Below, one piece after another: positions 56,616-64,000 of a DNA stretch of 64,000 nt. Every line of letters starts with the position of its first letter. Position 1 is the first letter of the stretch. The DNA lies in assembly GCF_014650455.1 (NCBI RefSeq), contig NZ_BMUZ01000002.1:442720-506719 (forward strand), in the 5' to 3' direction. The notes below the pieces were generated by a model that was not told the origin of the DNA, did no database searches, and was given only the letters and a program-made list of their open reading frames with translations. A program made the translations under genes and the position numbers. The stretch comes from Streptomyces xanthochromogenes (GTDB lineage Bacteria; Actinomycetota; Actinomycetes; Streptomycetales; Streptomycetaceae).

Positions 56616-56644
56616 AACCTAGGCTGACTGGGCCATGCCAACAA
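56616..56644 (-). promoter_or_regulatory. Probable promoter of the sedolisin gene
   Basis: On the minus strand TTGTTG (56644-56639), a 17-nt spacer and TAGGTT (56621-56616) lie about 91 nt before the TTG start. The region 56526-56886 otherwise contains only this and the divergent promoter; I see no gene in it. Confidence 0.45.
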
Positions 56645-56849
56645 GGAGCACGCCGGAATCTCTATCGCCGCTTTGCCTTCGCGGCCCGTTCGGGGACAGT
56701 TCGCGGGCGGATCGGGGGCGCCCGATGGTTGTTCGATGGCCGAGCGCTTGCCCGCCTTTGGTGCCGCGCGCGGTGCGGTCGCGGCCGGTTCCGGGCCCCG
56801 CCCGGCCCACGCCCGGCGCAGCCCGCGCCGCCGCCAGGCGGGCCCCGGG

Positions 56850-56879
56850 TGACGCTTCGGGCCGCGTGCAGGCGATAGT
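56850..56879 (+). promoter_or_regulatory. Probable promoter of the TIGR02234 gene
   Basis: TGACGC (56850-56855), an 18-nt spacer and GATAGT (56874-56879) end 7 nt before GTG 56887, the geometry of a leaderless mRNA. Confidence 0.5.
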
Positions 56880-56886
56880 GGAGTAC

Positions 56887-57534
56887 GTGAGTGCCGCATC
56901 CGTACCCCAGCCCCGTGCCGAAGCCGCCGCGCCGTCCGCCCGCGGCGGCGGCCGCCGCAGCCTGGCCGCCGCACTGCTCGCCGGAGCCGTCGGTGCCGCC
57001 GTCGTCCTCCTGGCCTCCGGCCAGACGTGGGCCCGCGGCAACGCCGCCGTCGGCGGTGGCGCGCTGGCGCTGAAGGCCTCCGGCGGCGCCATCACCGGCG
57101 TGCCCTCCGCCCTGGCGATCGTCGGGCTCGCGGCCCTGGTCGCGGTCTTCGCGGTACGCGGCGCCGGCCGCCTCCTGGTCTCCGCGCTGCTCACGCTCAG
57201 CGGTGCCGGCGCCGCCGCGACCGCCTGGCTCGGCGTCGGCGACAGCGCGGCCCTGAACGAGAAGGCGGCCACCGCCAGCGGCGACGCGGCCGCCACCGTC
57301 GACGCGATCACCCACACCGGCTGGCCCTACGTCGCCGTCGTCGGCGGCGCCCTGCTGCTGCTCGCCGGGCTCCTCGCACTCCGATTCGGCGCCGCCTGGC
57401 CCGCGATGGGCGGCCGGTACGAGCGCGACGGCACCCCCCGCCCGCGCAAGGCGCGCACCGTCCCCGACCCCGAGCGCCCCGAGGAAATCTGGAAGGCGCT
57501 CGACCGCGGCGAGGACCCGACGCGCGAGAGCTGA
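56887..57534 (+). CDS. TIGR02234 family Trp-region membrane protein
   Basis: This family of actinobacterial membrane proteins is named for its place among trp genes; its role is unknown. The 215-residue product has four hydrophobic segments (about 24-43, 62-80, 83-104 and 133-155), with GQTWARGN after the first, a typical family motif, and a charged C-terminal tail (RPEEIWKALDRGEDPTRES). GTG 56887 is preferred because of the promoter spacing. The frame stays open 84 codons upstream but without a ribosome site. Confidence 0.85.
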   Translation: MSAASVPQPRAEAAAPSARGGGRRSLAAALLAGAVGAAVVLLASGQTWARGNAAVGGGALALKASGGAITGVPSALAIVGLAALVAVFAVRGAGRLLVSALLTLSGAGAAATAWLGVGDSAALNEKAATASGDAAATVDAITHTGWPYVAVVGGALLLLAGLLALRFGAAWPAMGGRYERDGTPRPRKARTVPDPERPEEIWKALDRGEDPTRES

Positions 57535-57700
57535 CCCCCGCACTCACCCACCGGCCCGGGTACGGGACAATGGCAGCGAGCGTCGGGTTCGACGACAGCG
57601 GCCGAAGCGACACGTCGCCGAAACCGAGCCGGTGGCATCGCCGGCAGCGCCGACGACGACAACGCCGACAACACGGAAACACCTACGAGGAGCAACCCCC

Positions 57701-57970
57701 ATGGCGAAGAGCGGCCACGGCCACACCCCGGCAGCCTGGACCGGTGTCATCATTGCCTTCATCGGATTCTGCGTGACCTGCGTCTTCATAGTGGCCGCCA
57801 ACCCGGTGGGCTTCTGGGCCGGCATCGCACTCCTCGGCATCGCCGCCGTCGTCGGCGGCATCATGAAGATGGCCGGCCTCGGCACCCCGAAGGACACGCC
57901 CGAGATCCAGCGCATGCGCGAGGACGCGGCCGCCAAGGTGCGCGCCCGCCTGGAGGCCCAGGTCGGCTGA
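57701..57970 (+). CDS. HGxxPAAW family small membrane protein
   Basis: The 89-residue protein has the namesake motif HGHTPAAW at residues 6-13, two membrane helices (about 14-34 and 39-60) and an amphipathic charged C-terminus (TPEIQRMREDAAAKVRARLEAQ). Its function is unknown. GAGGAG lies 8 nt before ATG 57701. A hairpin terminator follows. Confidence 0.85.
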   Translation: MAKSGHGHTPAAWTGVIIAFIGFCVTCVFIVAANPVGFWAGIALLGIAAVVGGIMKMAGLGTPKDTPEIQRMREDAAAKVRARLEAQVG

Positions 57971-57990
57971 ACCCGTACGCCACCGCGCGA

Positions 57991-58018
57991 GGCGCAGCCC
58001 CTCAAGGGCTGCGCCTTT
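57991..58018 (+). terminator. Terminator after the HGxxPAAW gene
   Basis: GGCGCAGCCC (57991-58000) and GGGCTGCGCC (58006-58015) form a perfect 10-bp stem with a CTCAA loop, followed by TTT. Confidence 0.8.
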
Positions 58019-58043
58019 CCCTGTGAACGGGGACAATCACCCA

Positions 58044-58529
58044 GTGGACGCACCCCGCCCGAACCCCGCCCCGCCGAACGCGGCGTACCCCCCGGCCCCG
58101 GCGCCCCCGGCCGCCCCGGCGCGTCCGTCCGGCACCCCGCTGCGCAGGCTCCTGGTGCCGGCCGGCGTGCTCGGCGCGGTGGCCTCGGCCTTCGCGTACG
58201 TGGGCCTGGTGGACCCGAACGAGCCGGGCCACTACCCGGTCTGCCCGCTGTACGGGTTCACCGGCCTCTACTGTCCGGGCTGCGGGGGGCTGCGCAGCGC
58301 CCACGACTTCATCACGGGGCACTTCACGGCGGCGCTCCACTCCAACGCGATGGCCGTCGCGGGATATCTGCTCTTCGGCGTGTTCTGGGTCCTGTGGGCC
58401 GTGCGCTCGGCGCGCGGCCTGCCCCTGCGGATCGCGCCGAGCGACCGCCAGTGGTGGCTGATCGGATCTGCCGTACTGGTCTTCTCGGTGGTCCGGAACC
58501 TGCCGTTCGGCTCCGTACTCGCGCCATGA
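58044..58529 (+). CDS. DUF2752 membrane protein
   Basis: The 161-residue protein has a Pro/Ala-rich N-terminus of about 30 residues and the DUF2752 signature CPLYGFTGLYCPGCGGLRSAHDF with three invariant-type cysteines, between two membrane segments, and a third near the C-terminus. Function is unknown. GTG 58044 is preferred: GACAAT (58032-58037) lies 6 nt upstream, and an earlier in-frame GTG at 58023 sits against the preceding terminator. It lies just upstream of trpC. Confidence 0.82.
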   Translation: MDAPRPNPAPPNAAYPPAPAPPAAPARPSGTPLRRLLVPAGVLGAVASAFAYVGLVDPNEPGHYPVCPLYGFTGLYCPGCGGLRSAHDFITGHFTAALHSNAMAVAGYLLFGVFWVLWAVRSARGLPLRIAPSDRQWWLIGSAVLVFSVVRNLPFGSVLAP

Positions 58530-58553
58530 CGGACCGGAGAATCCGCAGGTGAC

Positions 58554-58570
58554 GTCCCAATTATTGGGAC
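58554..58570. promoter_or_regulatory. 7-3-7 palindrome upstream of trpC
   Basis: GTCCCAA-TTA-TTGGGAC is a perfect inverted repeat with an AT-rich centre, 125-141 nt before the trpC GTG and 25 nt after the DUF2752 stop. It is a candidate operator for the trpC-trpM-trpB-trpA unit. Confidence 0.55.
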
Positions 58571-58694
58571 GCCGCGCAACCGGATGCGATCGCTTCGGCC
58601 CGGTGCGGATACCATCGTCATGGCTGATCGTGACCGTTCCTGAAGGTCACCCTCGTTCTGACCGACATCACCGTCCCGGAAGGGGGCCGCTCGC

Positions 58695-59504
58695 GTGAGT
58701 GTGCTCGACGAGATCATCGAAGGCGTCCGCGCCGACCTCGCAGAGCGGCAGGCACGGGTCAGCCTCGACGAGCTCAAGGAGCGTGCCGCCAAGGCGCCCG
58801 CGGCCCGTGACGGCGTCGCGGCCCTGCGCGGCGACGGCGTCAAGGTCATCTGCGAGGTCAAGCGTTCCAGCCCCTCCAAGGGTGCGCTCGCCGCCATCGC
58901 CGACCCCGCCGCCCTCGCCGCCGACTACGAGGCGGGCGGCGCGTCCGTCATCTCCGTGCTGACCGAGCAGCGCCGCTTCGGCGGTTCGCTCGCCGACTTG
59001 GAGGCCGTCCGGGCCAAGGTCGACATCCCGGTGCTGCGCAAGGACTTCATCGTCACCGCCTACCAGCTGTGGGAGGCCCGCGCGTACGGCGCCGACCTGG
59101 CGCTGCTCATCGTCGCCGCCCTGGACCAGCCGGCCCTGGAGTCGCTCATCGAGCGCGCCGAGTCGATCGGGCTCACCCCGCTGGTCGAGGTGCACGACGA
59201 GGACGAGGTCGACCGGGCCGTGGAGGCGGGCGCCAAGATCATTGGCGTCAACGCGCGGAACCTGAAGGACCTCAAGGTCGACCGCACCACGTTCGACCGG
59301 CTCGCCCCGGAGATCCCGGACGGCATCGTGAAGATCGCCGAGTCCGGTGTCCGCGGCCCGCACGACCTCATCGCGTACGCCAACGCCGGCGCCGACGCGG
59401 TGCTGGTCGGCGAGTCCCTGGTCACCGGCAAGGACCCCCGCGCGGCCGTCGCCGACCTGGTCGCCGCGGGCGCCCACCCCGCCCTGCGCCACGGCCGGAG
59501 CTGA
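58695..59504 (+). CDS. trpC: Indole-3-glycerol phosphate synthase
   Basis: TrpC closes the indole ring from carboxyphenylamino-deoxyribulose phosphate. The 269-residue TIM barrel has [13 protein letters not shown] (catalytic Glu/Lys), [22 protein letters not shown] (catalytic Lys), [16 protein letters not shown] and [16 protein letters not shown] 58695 has GGAAGGGGG upstream. The upstream PRA isomerase step is expected from PriA. trpM follows after 4 nt. Confidence 0.96.
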   Translation: MSVLDEIIEGVRADLAERQARVSLDELKERAAKAPAARDGVAALRGDGVKVICEVKRSSPSKGALAAIADPAALAADYEAGGASVISVLTEQRRFGGSLADLEAVRAKVDIPVLRKDFIVTAYQLWEARAYGADLALLIVAALDQPALESLIERAESIGLTPLVEVHDEDEVDRAVEAGAKIIGVNARNLKDLKVDRTTFDRLAPEIPDGIVKIAESGVRGPHDLIAYANAGADAVLVGESLVTGKDPRAAVADLVAAGAHPALRHGRS

Positions 59505-59508
59505 CCCC

Positions 59509-59691
59509 ATGGCCATCTTCCCCAAGCTCTCGACTTCGTTCGAGCAGGGGAGACCCCACTCCCGCCTCGCACCCGGCTGCCGCCCCCGCGGCTGCCGCGC
59601 TCCGGCGCGCCGGGTGCACGGACGGCGCGTGCGCTATGTGATCGGCTCGGAGCCGGGCCAGGTCAACGGCATGCGATGGCGACGCCGCTGA
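59509..59691 (+). CDS. trpM: Tryptophan biosynthesis modulator TrpM (60 residues)
   Basis: In S. coelicolor a small gene between trpC and trpB (trpX/trpM) encodes a protein reported to modulate tryptophan synthesis and development. Here the equivalent position holds MAIFPKLSTSFEQGRPHSRL and then a Cys/Arg/Gly-rich stretch (PGCRPRGCRAPARRVHGRR) ending YVIGSEPGQVNGMRWRRR. The protein is very basic, with two cysteines and one Trp codon near the end. The ATG is 4 nt after trpC. The call rests on position, size and resemblance; how it works is unknown. Confidence 0.75.
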   Translation: MAIFPKLSTSFEQGRPHSRLAPGCRPRGCRAPARRVHGRRVRYVIGSEPGQVNGMRWRRR

Positions 59692-59727
59692 GCTGAGCGC
59701 CCGGTCAGGGGCGCGGGACTGCGTCGA

Positions 59728-59746
59728 CACGCGATTCCGTCGCGTG
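59728..59746. repeat. Hairpin in the trpM-trpB gap
   Basis: CACGCGA (59728-59734) and TCGCGTG (59740-59746) are perfect 7-bp arms with a 5-nt loop in the 183-nt gap before trpB. No Trp-codon-rich leader frame is present, so it is not a classic attenuator. Confidence 0.3.
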
Positions 59747-59874
59747 CGCGCCACCGACCCGATACCGCGGTCGGACGCAGAACTCCGCGCACCTCCCACG
59801 GCGCTCGGCGAAACGCGACCACACGCCAAGCCAACCCAGGACCGGGGCACCAACCGCCCCCGCGAGGTATCCGC

Positions 59875-61170
59875 ATGCCCAACGAGAACAACTTCTTCGT
59901 ACCCGACCCCGAGGGTCAAGTCCCCAGCGCCGAAGGGTACTTCGGCGCGTACGGCGGCAAGTTCATCCCCGAGGCGCTGGTCGCCGCGGTGGACGAGGTG
60001 GCCGTCGAGTACGACAAGGCCAAGCACGACCCCGCCTTCGCCGCCGAGCTCAACGACCTGATGGTCAACTACACCGGCCGGCCCAGCGCCCTGACCGAGG
60101 TGCCCCGCTTCGCCGAACACGCGGGCGGCGCCCGGGTGTTCCTCAAGCGCGAGGACCTCAACCACACCGGCTCGCACAAGATCAACAACGTGCTCGGCCA
60201 GGCGCTGCTCACCAAGCGCATGGGCAAGACCCGGGTCATCGCCGAGACCGGAGCAGGCCAGCACGGCGTCGCCACCGCCACCGCCTGTGCCCTGTTCGGC
60301 CTCGAATGCACCATCTACATGGGCGAGATCGACACCCAGCGCCAGGCCCTGAACGTGGCCCGGATGCGGATGCTCGGCGCCGAGGTCGTCCCGGTCGCCT
60401 CCGGCAGCCGCACCCTCAAGGACGCCATCAACGAGGCGTTCCGCGACTGGGTCGCCAACGTCGACCGCACCCACTACCTGTTCGGCACGGTCGCGGGCCC
60501 CCACCCCTTCCCCGCGATGGTCCGCGACTTCCACCGTGTGATCGGCGTCGAGGCCCGCCGCCAGATCCTGGAGCGCGCCGGACGCCTGCCGGACGCGGCC
60601 GTGGCCTGCGTCGGCGGCGGCTCCAACGCGATCGGCCTCTTCCACGCCTTCATCCCGGACGCCTCCGTACGCCTCATCGGCTGTGAGCCCGCGGGCCACG
60701 GGGTCGAGACCGGCGAGCACGCGGCGACCCTGACCGCGGGCGAGCCCGGCATCCTGCACGGCTCGCGCAGCTACGTGCTGCAGGACGAGGAGGGCCAGAT
60801 CACCGAGCCCTACTCGATCTCGGCGGGCCTGGACTACCCGGGCATCGGCCCCGAGCACTCCTACCTCAAGGACACCGGCCGCGGCGAGTACCGCGCGGTC
60901 ACCGACGACGCCGCGATGCAGGCCCTGCGGCTGCTCTCGCGCACCGAGGGCATCATCCCGGCGATCGAGTCGGCGCACGCGCTCGCGGGCGCGCTCGACG
61001 TCGGCAAGGAGCTCGGCAAGGACGGACTGGTCCTGATCAACCTGTCCGGCCGCGGCGACAAGGACATGGACACGGCCGCACGCTACTTCGGCCTGTACGG
61101 CAGCGACGCCGACACCGAGGTCGCCGCCGACGCGGCGGGCTTCGCCGAGATCGAGGGAGACGCCAAGTGA
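59875..61170 (+). CDS. trpB: Tryptophan synthase beta subunit
   Basis: TrpB condenses indole with serine on PLP. The 431-residue protein has [14 protein letters not shown] near the start, the PLP lysine Lys102 in [32 protein letters not shown] (phosphate-binding) and [10 protein letters not shown]. It is slightly longer at the N-terminus than E. coli TrpB, as usual in Streptomyces. GAGGT precedes ATG 59875. It overlaps trpA by 4 nt (GTGA). Confidence 0.97.
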   Translation: MPNENNFFVPDPEGQVPSAEGYFGAYGGKFIPEALVAAVDEVAVEYDKAKHDPAFAAELNDLMVNYTGRPSALTEVPRFAEHAGGARVFLKREDLNHTGSHKINNVLGQALLTKRMGKTRVIAETGAGQHGVATATACALFGLECTIYMGEIDTQRQALNVARMRMLGAEVVPVASGSRTLKDAINEAFRDWVANVDRTHYLFGTVAGPHPFPAMVRDFHRVIGVEARRQILERAGRLPDAAVACVGGGSNAIGLFHAFIPDASVRLIGCEPAGHGVETGEHAATLTAGEPGILHGSRSYVLQDEEGQITEPYSISAGLDYPGIGPEHSYLKDTGRGEYRAVTDDAAMQALRLLSRTEGIIPAIESAHALAGALDVGKELGKDGLVLINLSGRGDKDMDTAARYFGLYGSDADTEVAADAAGFAEIEGDAK

Positions 61171-61982
61171 ACGGGAACGTACAGCTGTTGAGCGACACCC
61201 TCGCCAAGGCGAAGGCCGAGGACCGGGCCGCGCTCGTCGCCTATCTGCCGGCCGGCTTCCCGACCGTCGACGGCGGCATCGAGGCGGCCAAGGCCGTCTT
61301 CGACGGCGGCGCCGACATCGTCGAGGTGGGCCTGCCGCACAGCGACCCGGTCCTGGACGGACCGGTCATCCAGACCGCCGACGACATCGCCCTCAAGGGC
61401 GGCGTGAAGATCGCCGACGTGCTGCGCACGGTCCGCGAGGCCCACGCGGCCAGCGGCAGGCCGGTCCTGGTCATGACGTACTGGAACCCCATCGACCGCT
61501 ACGGCGTGGAGCGCTTCACCGCCGAGCTCGCCGAGGCGGGCGGCGCGGGCTGCATCCTGCCCGACCTGCCGGTCCAGGAGTCCGCGCTGTGGCGCGAGCA
61601 CGCCGAGAAGCACGGCCTCGGCACGGTCTTCGTGGTCGCCCCCAGCAGCCGCGACGAGCGCCTCGCCGAGATCACGGCGGCCGGCTCCGGATTCGTCTAC
61701 GCGGCCTCGCTGATGGGCGTCACGGGCACCCGGGCGTCGGTCGGCGCCTCGGCCGAGGACCTGGTCGCCCGGACCCGGGCCACCACCGAACTCCCGGTCT
61801 GCGTGGGCCTCGGCGTCTCGAACGCGGTCCAGGCCAAGGAGGTCGCGGCCTTCGCCGACGGCGTCATCGTCGGCTCGGCCTTCGTCAAGCGCATGCTGGA
61901 CGCCCCCGACCACGCGGCGGGCCTCACCGCCGTACGGGAACTGGCGGCCGAGCTCGCCGAGGGCGTTCGCAGGGCGTCGTAG
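61167..61982 (+). CDS. trpA: Tryptophan synthase alpha subunit
   Basis: TrpA splits indole-3-glycerol phosphate and channels indole to TrpB. The 271-residue TIM barrel has [11 protein letters not shown] and the catalytic pair Glu53/Asp64 in [19 protein letters not shown], plus VMTYWNPI and [17 protein letters not shown] start overlapping trpB. Confidence 0.97.
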   Translation: MNGNVQLLSDTLAKAKAEDRAALVAYLPAGFPTVDGGIEAAKAVFDGGADIVEVGLPHSDPVLDGPVIQTADDIALKGGVKIADVLRTVREAHAASGRPVLVMTYWNPIDRYGVERFTAELAEAGGAGCILPDLPVQESALWREHAEKHGLGTVFVVAPSSRDERLAEITAAGSGFVYAASLMGVTGTRASVGASAEDLVARTRATTELPVCVGLGVSNAVQAKEVAAFADGVIVGSAFVKRMLDAPDHAAGLTAVRELAAELAEGVRRAS

Positions 61983-62022
61983 CGCGGGCTTCGCACAGCT
62001 CACCCGTACGGGTGGAACTGGG

Positions 62023-62052
62023 ACCGGGGAGGCACGAGCGTGCCTCCCCGGT
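62023..62052 (+). terminator. Terminator of the trp operon
   Basis: ACCGGGGAGGCACG (62023-62036) and CGTGCCTCCCCGGT (62039-62052) are perfect 14-bp arms; the innermost pairs probably open to a 4-6 nt loop. It ends 14 nt before the next gene's GTG. Confidence 0.8.
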
Positions 62053-62066
62053 TCGTTGCTGCGGGT

Positions 62067-62891
62067 GTGAGTGACAAGAATCCCGATGCGAAAAGGGCCG
62101 CGCGTGACCGGCTCGTCCAAGAACGTGAGCAGCACAAGGCGGGCGAGCGCCGCCGACGCCAACTGATCGTGGCCGGAGCCGTGGTGGGCGTGCTCGCCCT
62201 GGCCGCCGTGATCGGCGTAATCGCCGCCAACGCGGGCGGCGGCGACGGCGCCAAGAGTTCCGCCACCAAGGGCCCGGTCGTGGCGCCCACCGGAGCCGAC
62301 GAGAAGGACAAGCTGGCCATCCCGGTCGGCGCGGCCGACGCGCCGTCCACCCTCACGGTGTGGGAGGACTTCCGCTGCCCGGCCTGCGCCGCGTTCGAGA
62401 ACGGCTTCCGCTCGACGATCCACGAGCTGGAGAACAGCGGCCAGATCCGCGTCCAGTACCACCTGGCCACCCTCATCGACGACAAGACCCGCGGCAGCGG
62501 CTCGCTCCACGCGGCCAACGCGGCGGGCTGCGCGCAGGACCAGGGGAAGTTCTCCGCGTACCACGACGTGCTCTACACCAACCAGCCCGACGAGATGGAC
62601 GACGCGTACGCGGACAACGCCAAGCTGCTCGACCTGGCCAAGAAGGTGCCGGGCCTCGACACCCCCGCCTTCCGCTCCTGTGTCGAGAACGGCACGCACA
62701 ACAGCTGGGTCGTGAAGTCCAACGAGGCGTTCCAGGCGGGCAACTTCAACGGCACGCCGACCGTGCAGCTCAACGGTGAGGCGATCTTCCCGTCGAAGGG
62801 CAGCGAGCAGATCACTCCGGCCAACCTGAAGAAGTGGGTGGCCGCGGCGAACAAGGGCAAGCCGGCCGGCAAGGCGAGCCCGGCCTCCTGA
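62067..62891 (+). CDS. Membrane-anchored DsbA-like thioredoxin-fold protein
   Basis: The 274-residue protein has a charged cytoplasmic N-terminus (MSDKNPDAKRAARDRLVQER), a membrane anchor at about 33-54 and an extracytoplasmic DsbA domain with C104-P-A-C107 in WEDFRCPACAAFENGF and the cis-Pro loop FNGTPTVQLNGE. It is a paralogue of 29263-30072, sharing layout and the charged tail. GTG 62067 gives the best N-terminus; earlier in-frame starts fall inside the trp terminator. It is followed by lgt. Confidence 0.9.
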   Translation: MSDKNPDAKRAARDRLVQEREQHKAGERRRRQLIVAGAVVGVLALAAVIGVIAANAGGGDGAKSSATKGPVVAPTGADEKDKLAIPVGAADAPSTLTVWEDFRCPACAAFENGFRSTIHELENSGQIRVQYHLATLIDDKTRGSGSLHAANAAGCAQDQGKFSAYHDVLYTNQPDEMDDAYADNAKLLDLAKKVPGLDTPAFRSCVENGTHNSWVVKSNEAFQAGNFNGTPTVQLNGEAIFPSKGSEQITPANLKKWVAAANKGKPAGKASPAS

Positions 62892-62919
62892 GATCCGGGG
62901 CCCCTCGTTACTCATAAGT

Positions 62920-62961
62920 TGCCGGGCGGGTTGCCGCTGCGCCCGCCCGGCACGGTAGCGT
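62920..62961 (+). promoter_or_regulatory. Hairpin and probable promoter of lgt
   Basis: TGCCGGGCGGG (62920-62930) and CCCGCCCGGCA (62942-62952) form an 11-bp stem that may terminate the DsbA-like gene. TTGCCG (62931-62936) and TAGCGT (62956-62961) could act as promoter, starting a nearly leaderless lgt mRNA. Confidence 0.4.
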
Positions 62962-62971
62962 CGTCCCTGCC

Positions 62972-63922
62972 ATGGAACTTGCCTTCATCCCCAGCCCGTC
63001 GACCGGCGTGATCCACCTCGGACCGATCCCGCTGCGCGGCTACGCCTTCTGCATCATCATCGGTGTCTTCGTCGCCGTCTGGTACGGCAACAAGCGGTGG
63101 GTCGCGCGTGGCGGCCGCTCCGGCACCGTCGCCGACATCGCCGTCTGGGCGGTGCCCTTCGGGCTCGTCGGCGGCCGGCTCTACCACGTCATCACCGACT
63201 ACCAGCTGTACTTCAGCGACGGTGAGGACTGGGTCGGCGCCTTCAAGATCTGGGAGGGCGGCCTCGGCATCTGGGGCGCGGTCGCGCTCGGCGCGGTCGG
63301 CGCCTGGATCGGCTGCCGCCGCCGGGGCATCCCGCTGCCCGCCTGGGCCGACGCGCTGGCCCCCGGCCTCGCCTTCGCCCAGGCCATCGGCCGCTGGGGC
63401 AACTGGTTCAACCAGGAGCTGTACGGCCGGCCGACCGACGTGCCCTGGGCGCTGAAGATCAGCGAGGGACCCAACCGGATCGCGGGCACCTACCACCCGA
63501 CGTTCCTGTACGAGTCGCTGTGGTGCCTCGGCGCCGGCTTCCTGATCATCTGGGCGGACCGCCGCTTCAAGCTGGGCCACGGCCGGGCGTTCGCGCTGTA
63601 CGTCGCCACGTACTGCGTGGGCCGTTTCTGGATCGAGTACATGCGGGTCGACGAGGCCCACCACATCCTCGGCCTGCGCCTGAACGACTGGACGGCCGGC
63701 GGTGTCTTCCTGCTGGCGGTCGCCTACATCGTCATCTCGGCGAAGCTGCGCCCCGGCCGCGAGGAGATCGTCGAACCGGGGGCCCAGGACGACGCGCCGG
63801 TGTCCCTGGAGAAGAAGGACGTGAAGGACGCGGGTGAGCCCGCCGAGCCGACCGACGGACCCAAGGCGGAGTCGGTGACGTCGGGGCCGGAGTCGGTGAC
63901 GACGGAACCCGAGAAGGCCTGA
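62972..63922 (+). CDS. lgt: Prolipoprotein diacylglyceryl transferase
   Basis: Lgt transfers diacylglycerol from phosphatidylglycerol to the lipobox cysteine, the step before LspA (23667). The 316-residue protein has about seven membrane segments, PLRGYAFCIIIGV, GLVGGRLYHVITD, and the Lgt signature GRWGNWFNQELYGRPT with its essential arginine. The acidic C-terminal tail of about 55 residues after the last helix is a common Streptomyces extension. Confidence 0.97.
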   Translation: MELAFIPSPSTGVIHLGPIPLRGYAFCIIIGVFVAVWYGNKRWVARGGRSGTVADIAVWAVPFGLVGGRLYHVITDYQLYFSDGEDWVGAFKIWEGGLGIWGAVALGAVGAWIGCRRRGIPLPAWADALAPGLAFAQAIGRWGNWFNQELYGRPTDVPWALKISEGPNRIAGTYHPTFLYESLWCLGAGFLIIWADRRFKLGHGRAFALYVATYCVGRFWIEYMRVDEAHHILGLRLNDWTAGGVFLLAVAYIVISAKLRPGREEIVEPGAQDDAPVSLEKKDVKDAGEPAEPTDGPKAESVTSGPESVTTEPEKA

Positions 63923-63932
63923 GAGGCCGGGA

Positions 63933-63951
63933 AGGGGCCTGATCGGCCCCT
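63933..63951 (+). terminator. Hairpin after lgt
   Basis: AGGGGCC (63933-63939) and GGCCCCT (63945-63951) are 7-bp arms with a TGATC loop, 11 nt after the stop. Confidence 0.6.
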
Positions 63952-63984
63952 CCGGCCCGAGCGGCGGGCGTGAGCGGCGGGGGT

Positions 63985-64000
63985 GGGGGGGGGGGGGGGG
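63985..64000. repeat. Terminal run of 16 G
   Basis: The window ends in an unbroken G homopolymer, preceded by GGGGGT. Its position at the very end suggests a low-quality or contig-end artefact, but a true G-tract cannot be excluded. Confidence 0.9.

Overview
The window is a stretch of Streptomyces chromosome. G+C is very high, GTG and TTG starts are common, most adjacent genes overlap by 4 bp (ATGA/GTGA), and the gene order dcw cluster > ileS > lspA/rluD > dnaE > his > trp > lgt matches, from memory, the arm around SCO2093-SCO2034 of S. coelicolor. I see no phage, IS element, CRISPR array, tRNA or rRNA. It is core genome, so the interest lies in regulatory sites, small genes and gene-level oddities rather than in a new multi-gene system.

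Layout. Positions 1-420 hold the start of a beta-carbonic anhydrase (minus strand), divergent from the division and cell-wall cluster at 841-18513: rsmH, ftsL, ftsI, murE, murF, mraY, murD, ftsW, murG, ftsQ, ftsZ, pgeF, ylmE, sepF, ylmG, divIVA. mraZ, murC and ddl are absent. A strong hairpin ends the cluster. Next come an intergenic block of dispersed repeats and ileS (minus strand), preceded by a clear isoleucine T-box leader. ddbA (a histone-tailed DksA-like protein), lspA, rluD, a GNAT protein and an NhaP-type antiporter follow on the plus strand. Then come an MscS channel (minus), a dienelactone-hydrolase-like gene, a DsbA-like protein with a membrane-protein neighbour, a DUF2252 kinase-like gene, dnaE, a 59-residue basic protein, a NYN-domain protein and an ABC exporter pair. 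Short genes 40502-42959 (bL37, YbaK, LON-domain, TPR-like) and a beta-helix membrane protein lead to the his operon.

Amino-acid biosynthesis. hisD-hisC-hisB-(54-residue membrane protein)-hisH-priA-ridA-hisF is one tightly overlapped operon ending in a 17-bp hairpin. PriA should serve both His and Trp synthesis, which fits the absence of trpF. An ArsR-type regulator with a double TTGCGCAA operator and an MFS exporter follow. hisI-trpE form a second unit. trpE runs into a convergent sedolisin-type peptidase gene with an 11-bp overlap. A TIGR02234 membrane protein, a HGxxPAAW protein and a DUF2752 protein precede trpC-trpM-trpB-trpA. A second DsbA-like protein and lgt close the window, which ends in a run of 16 G that may be a contig-end artefact.

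Regulatory themes. Several starts have no Shine-Dalgarno sequence but a -10 hexamer 6-8 nt upstream, as expected for leaderless mRNAs. Three 7-3-7 palindromes lie at or near the 5' ends of murE, hisD and trpC. The ftsZ upstream region carries candidate promoters, two GACAC (WhiA-type) sites and an 8-bp inverted repeat.
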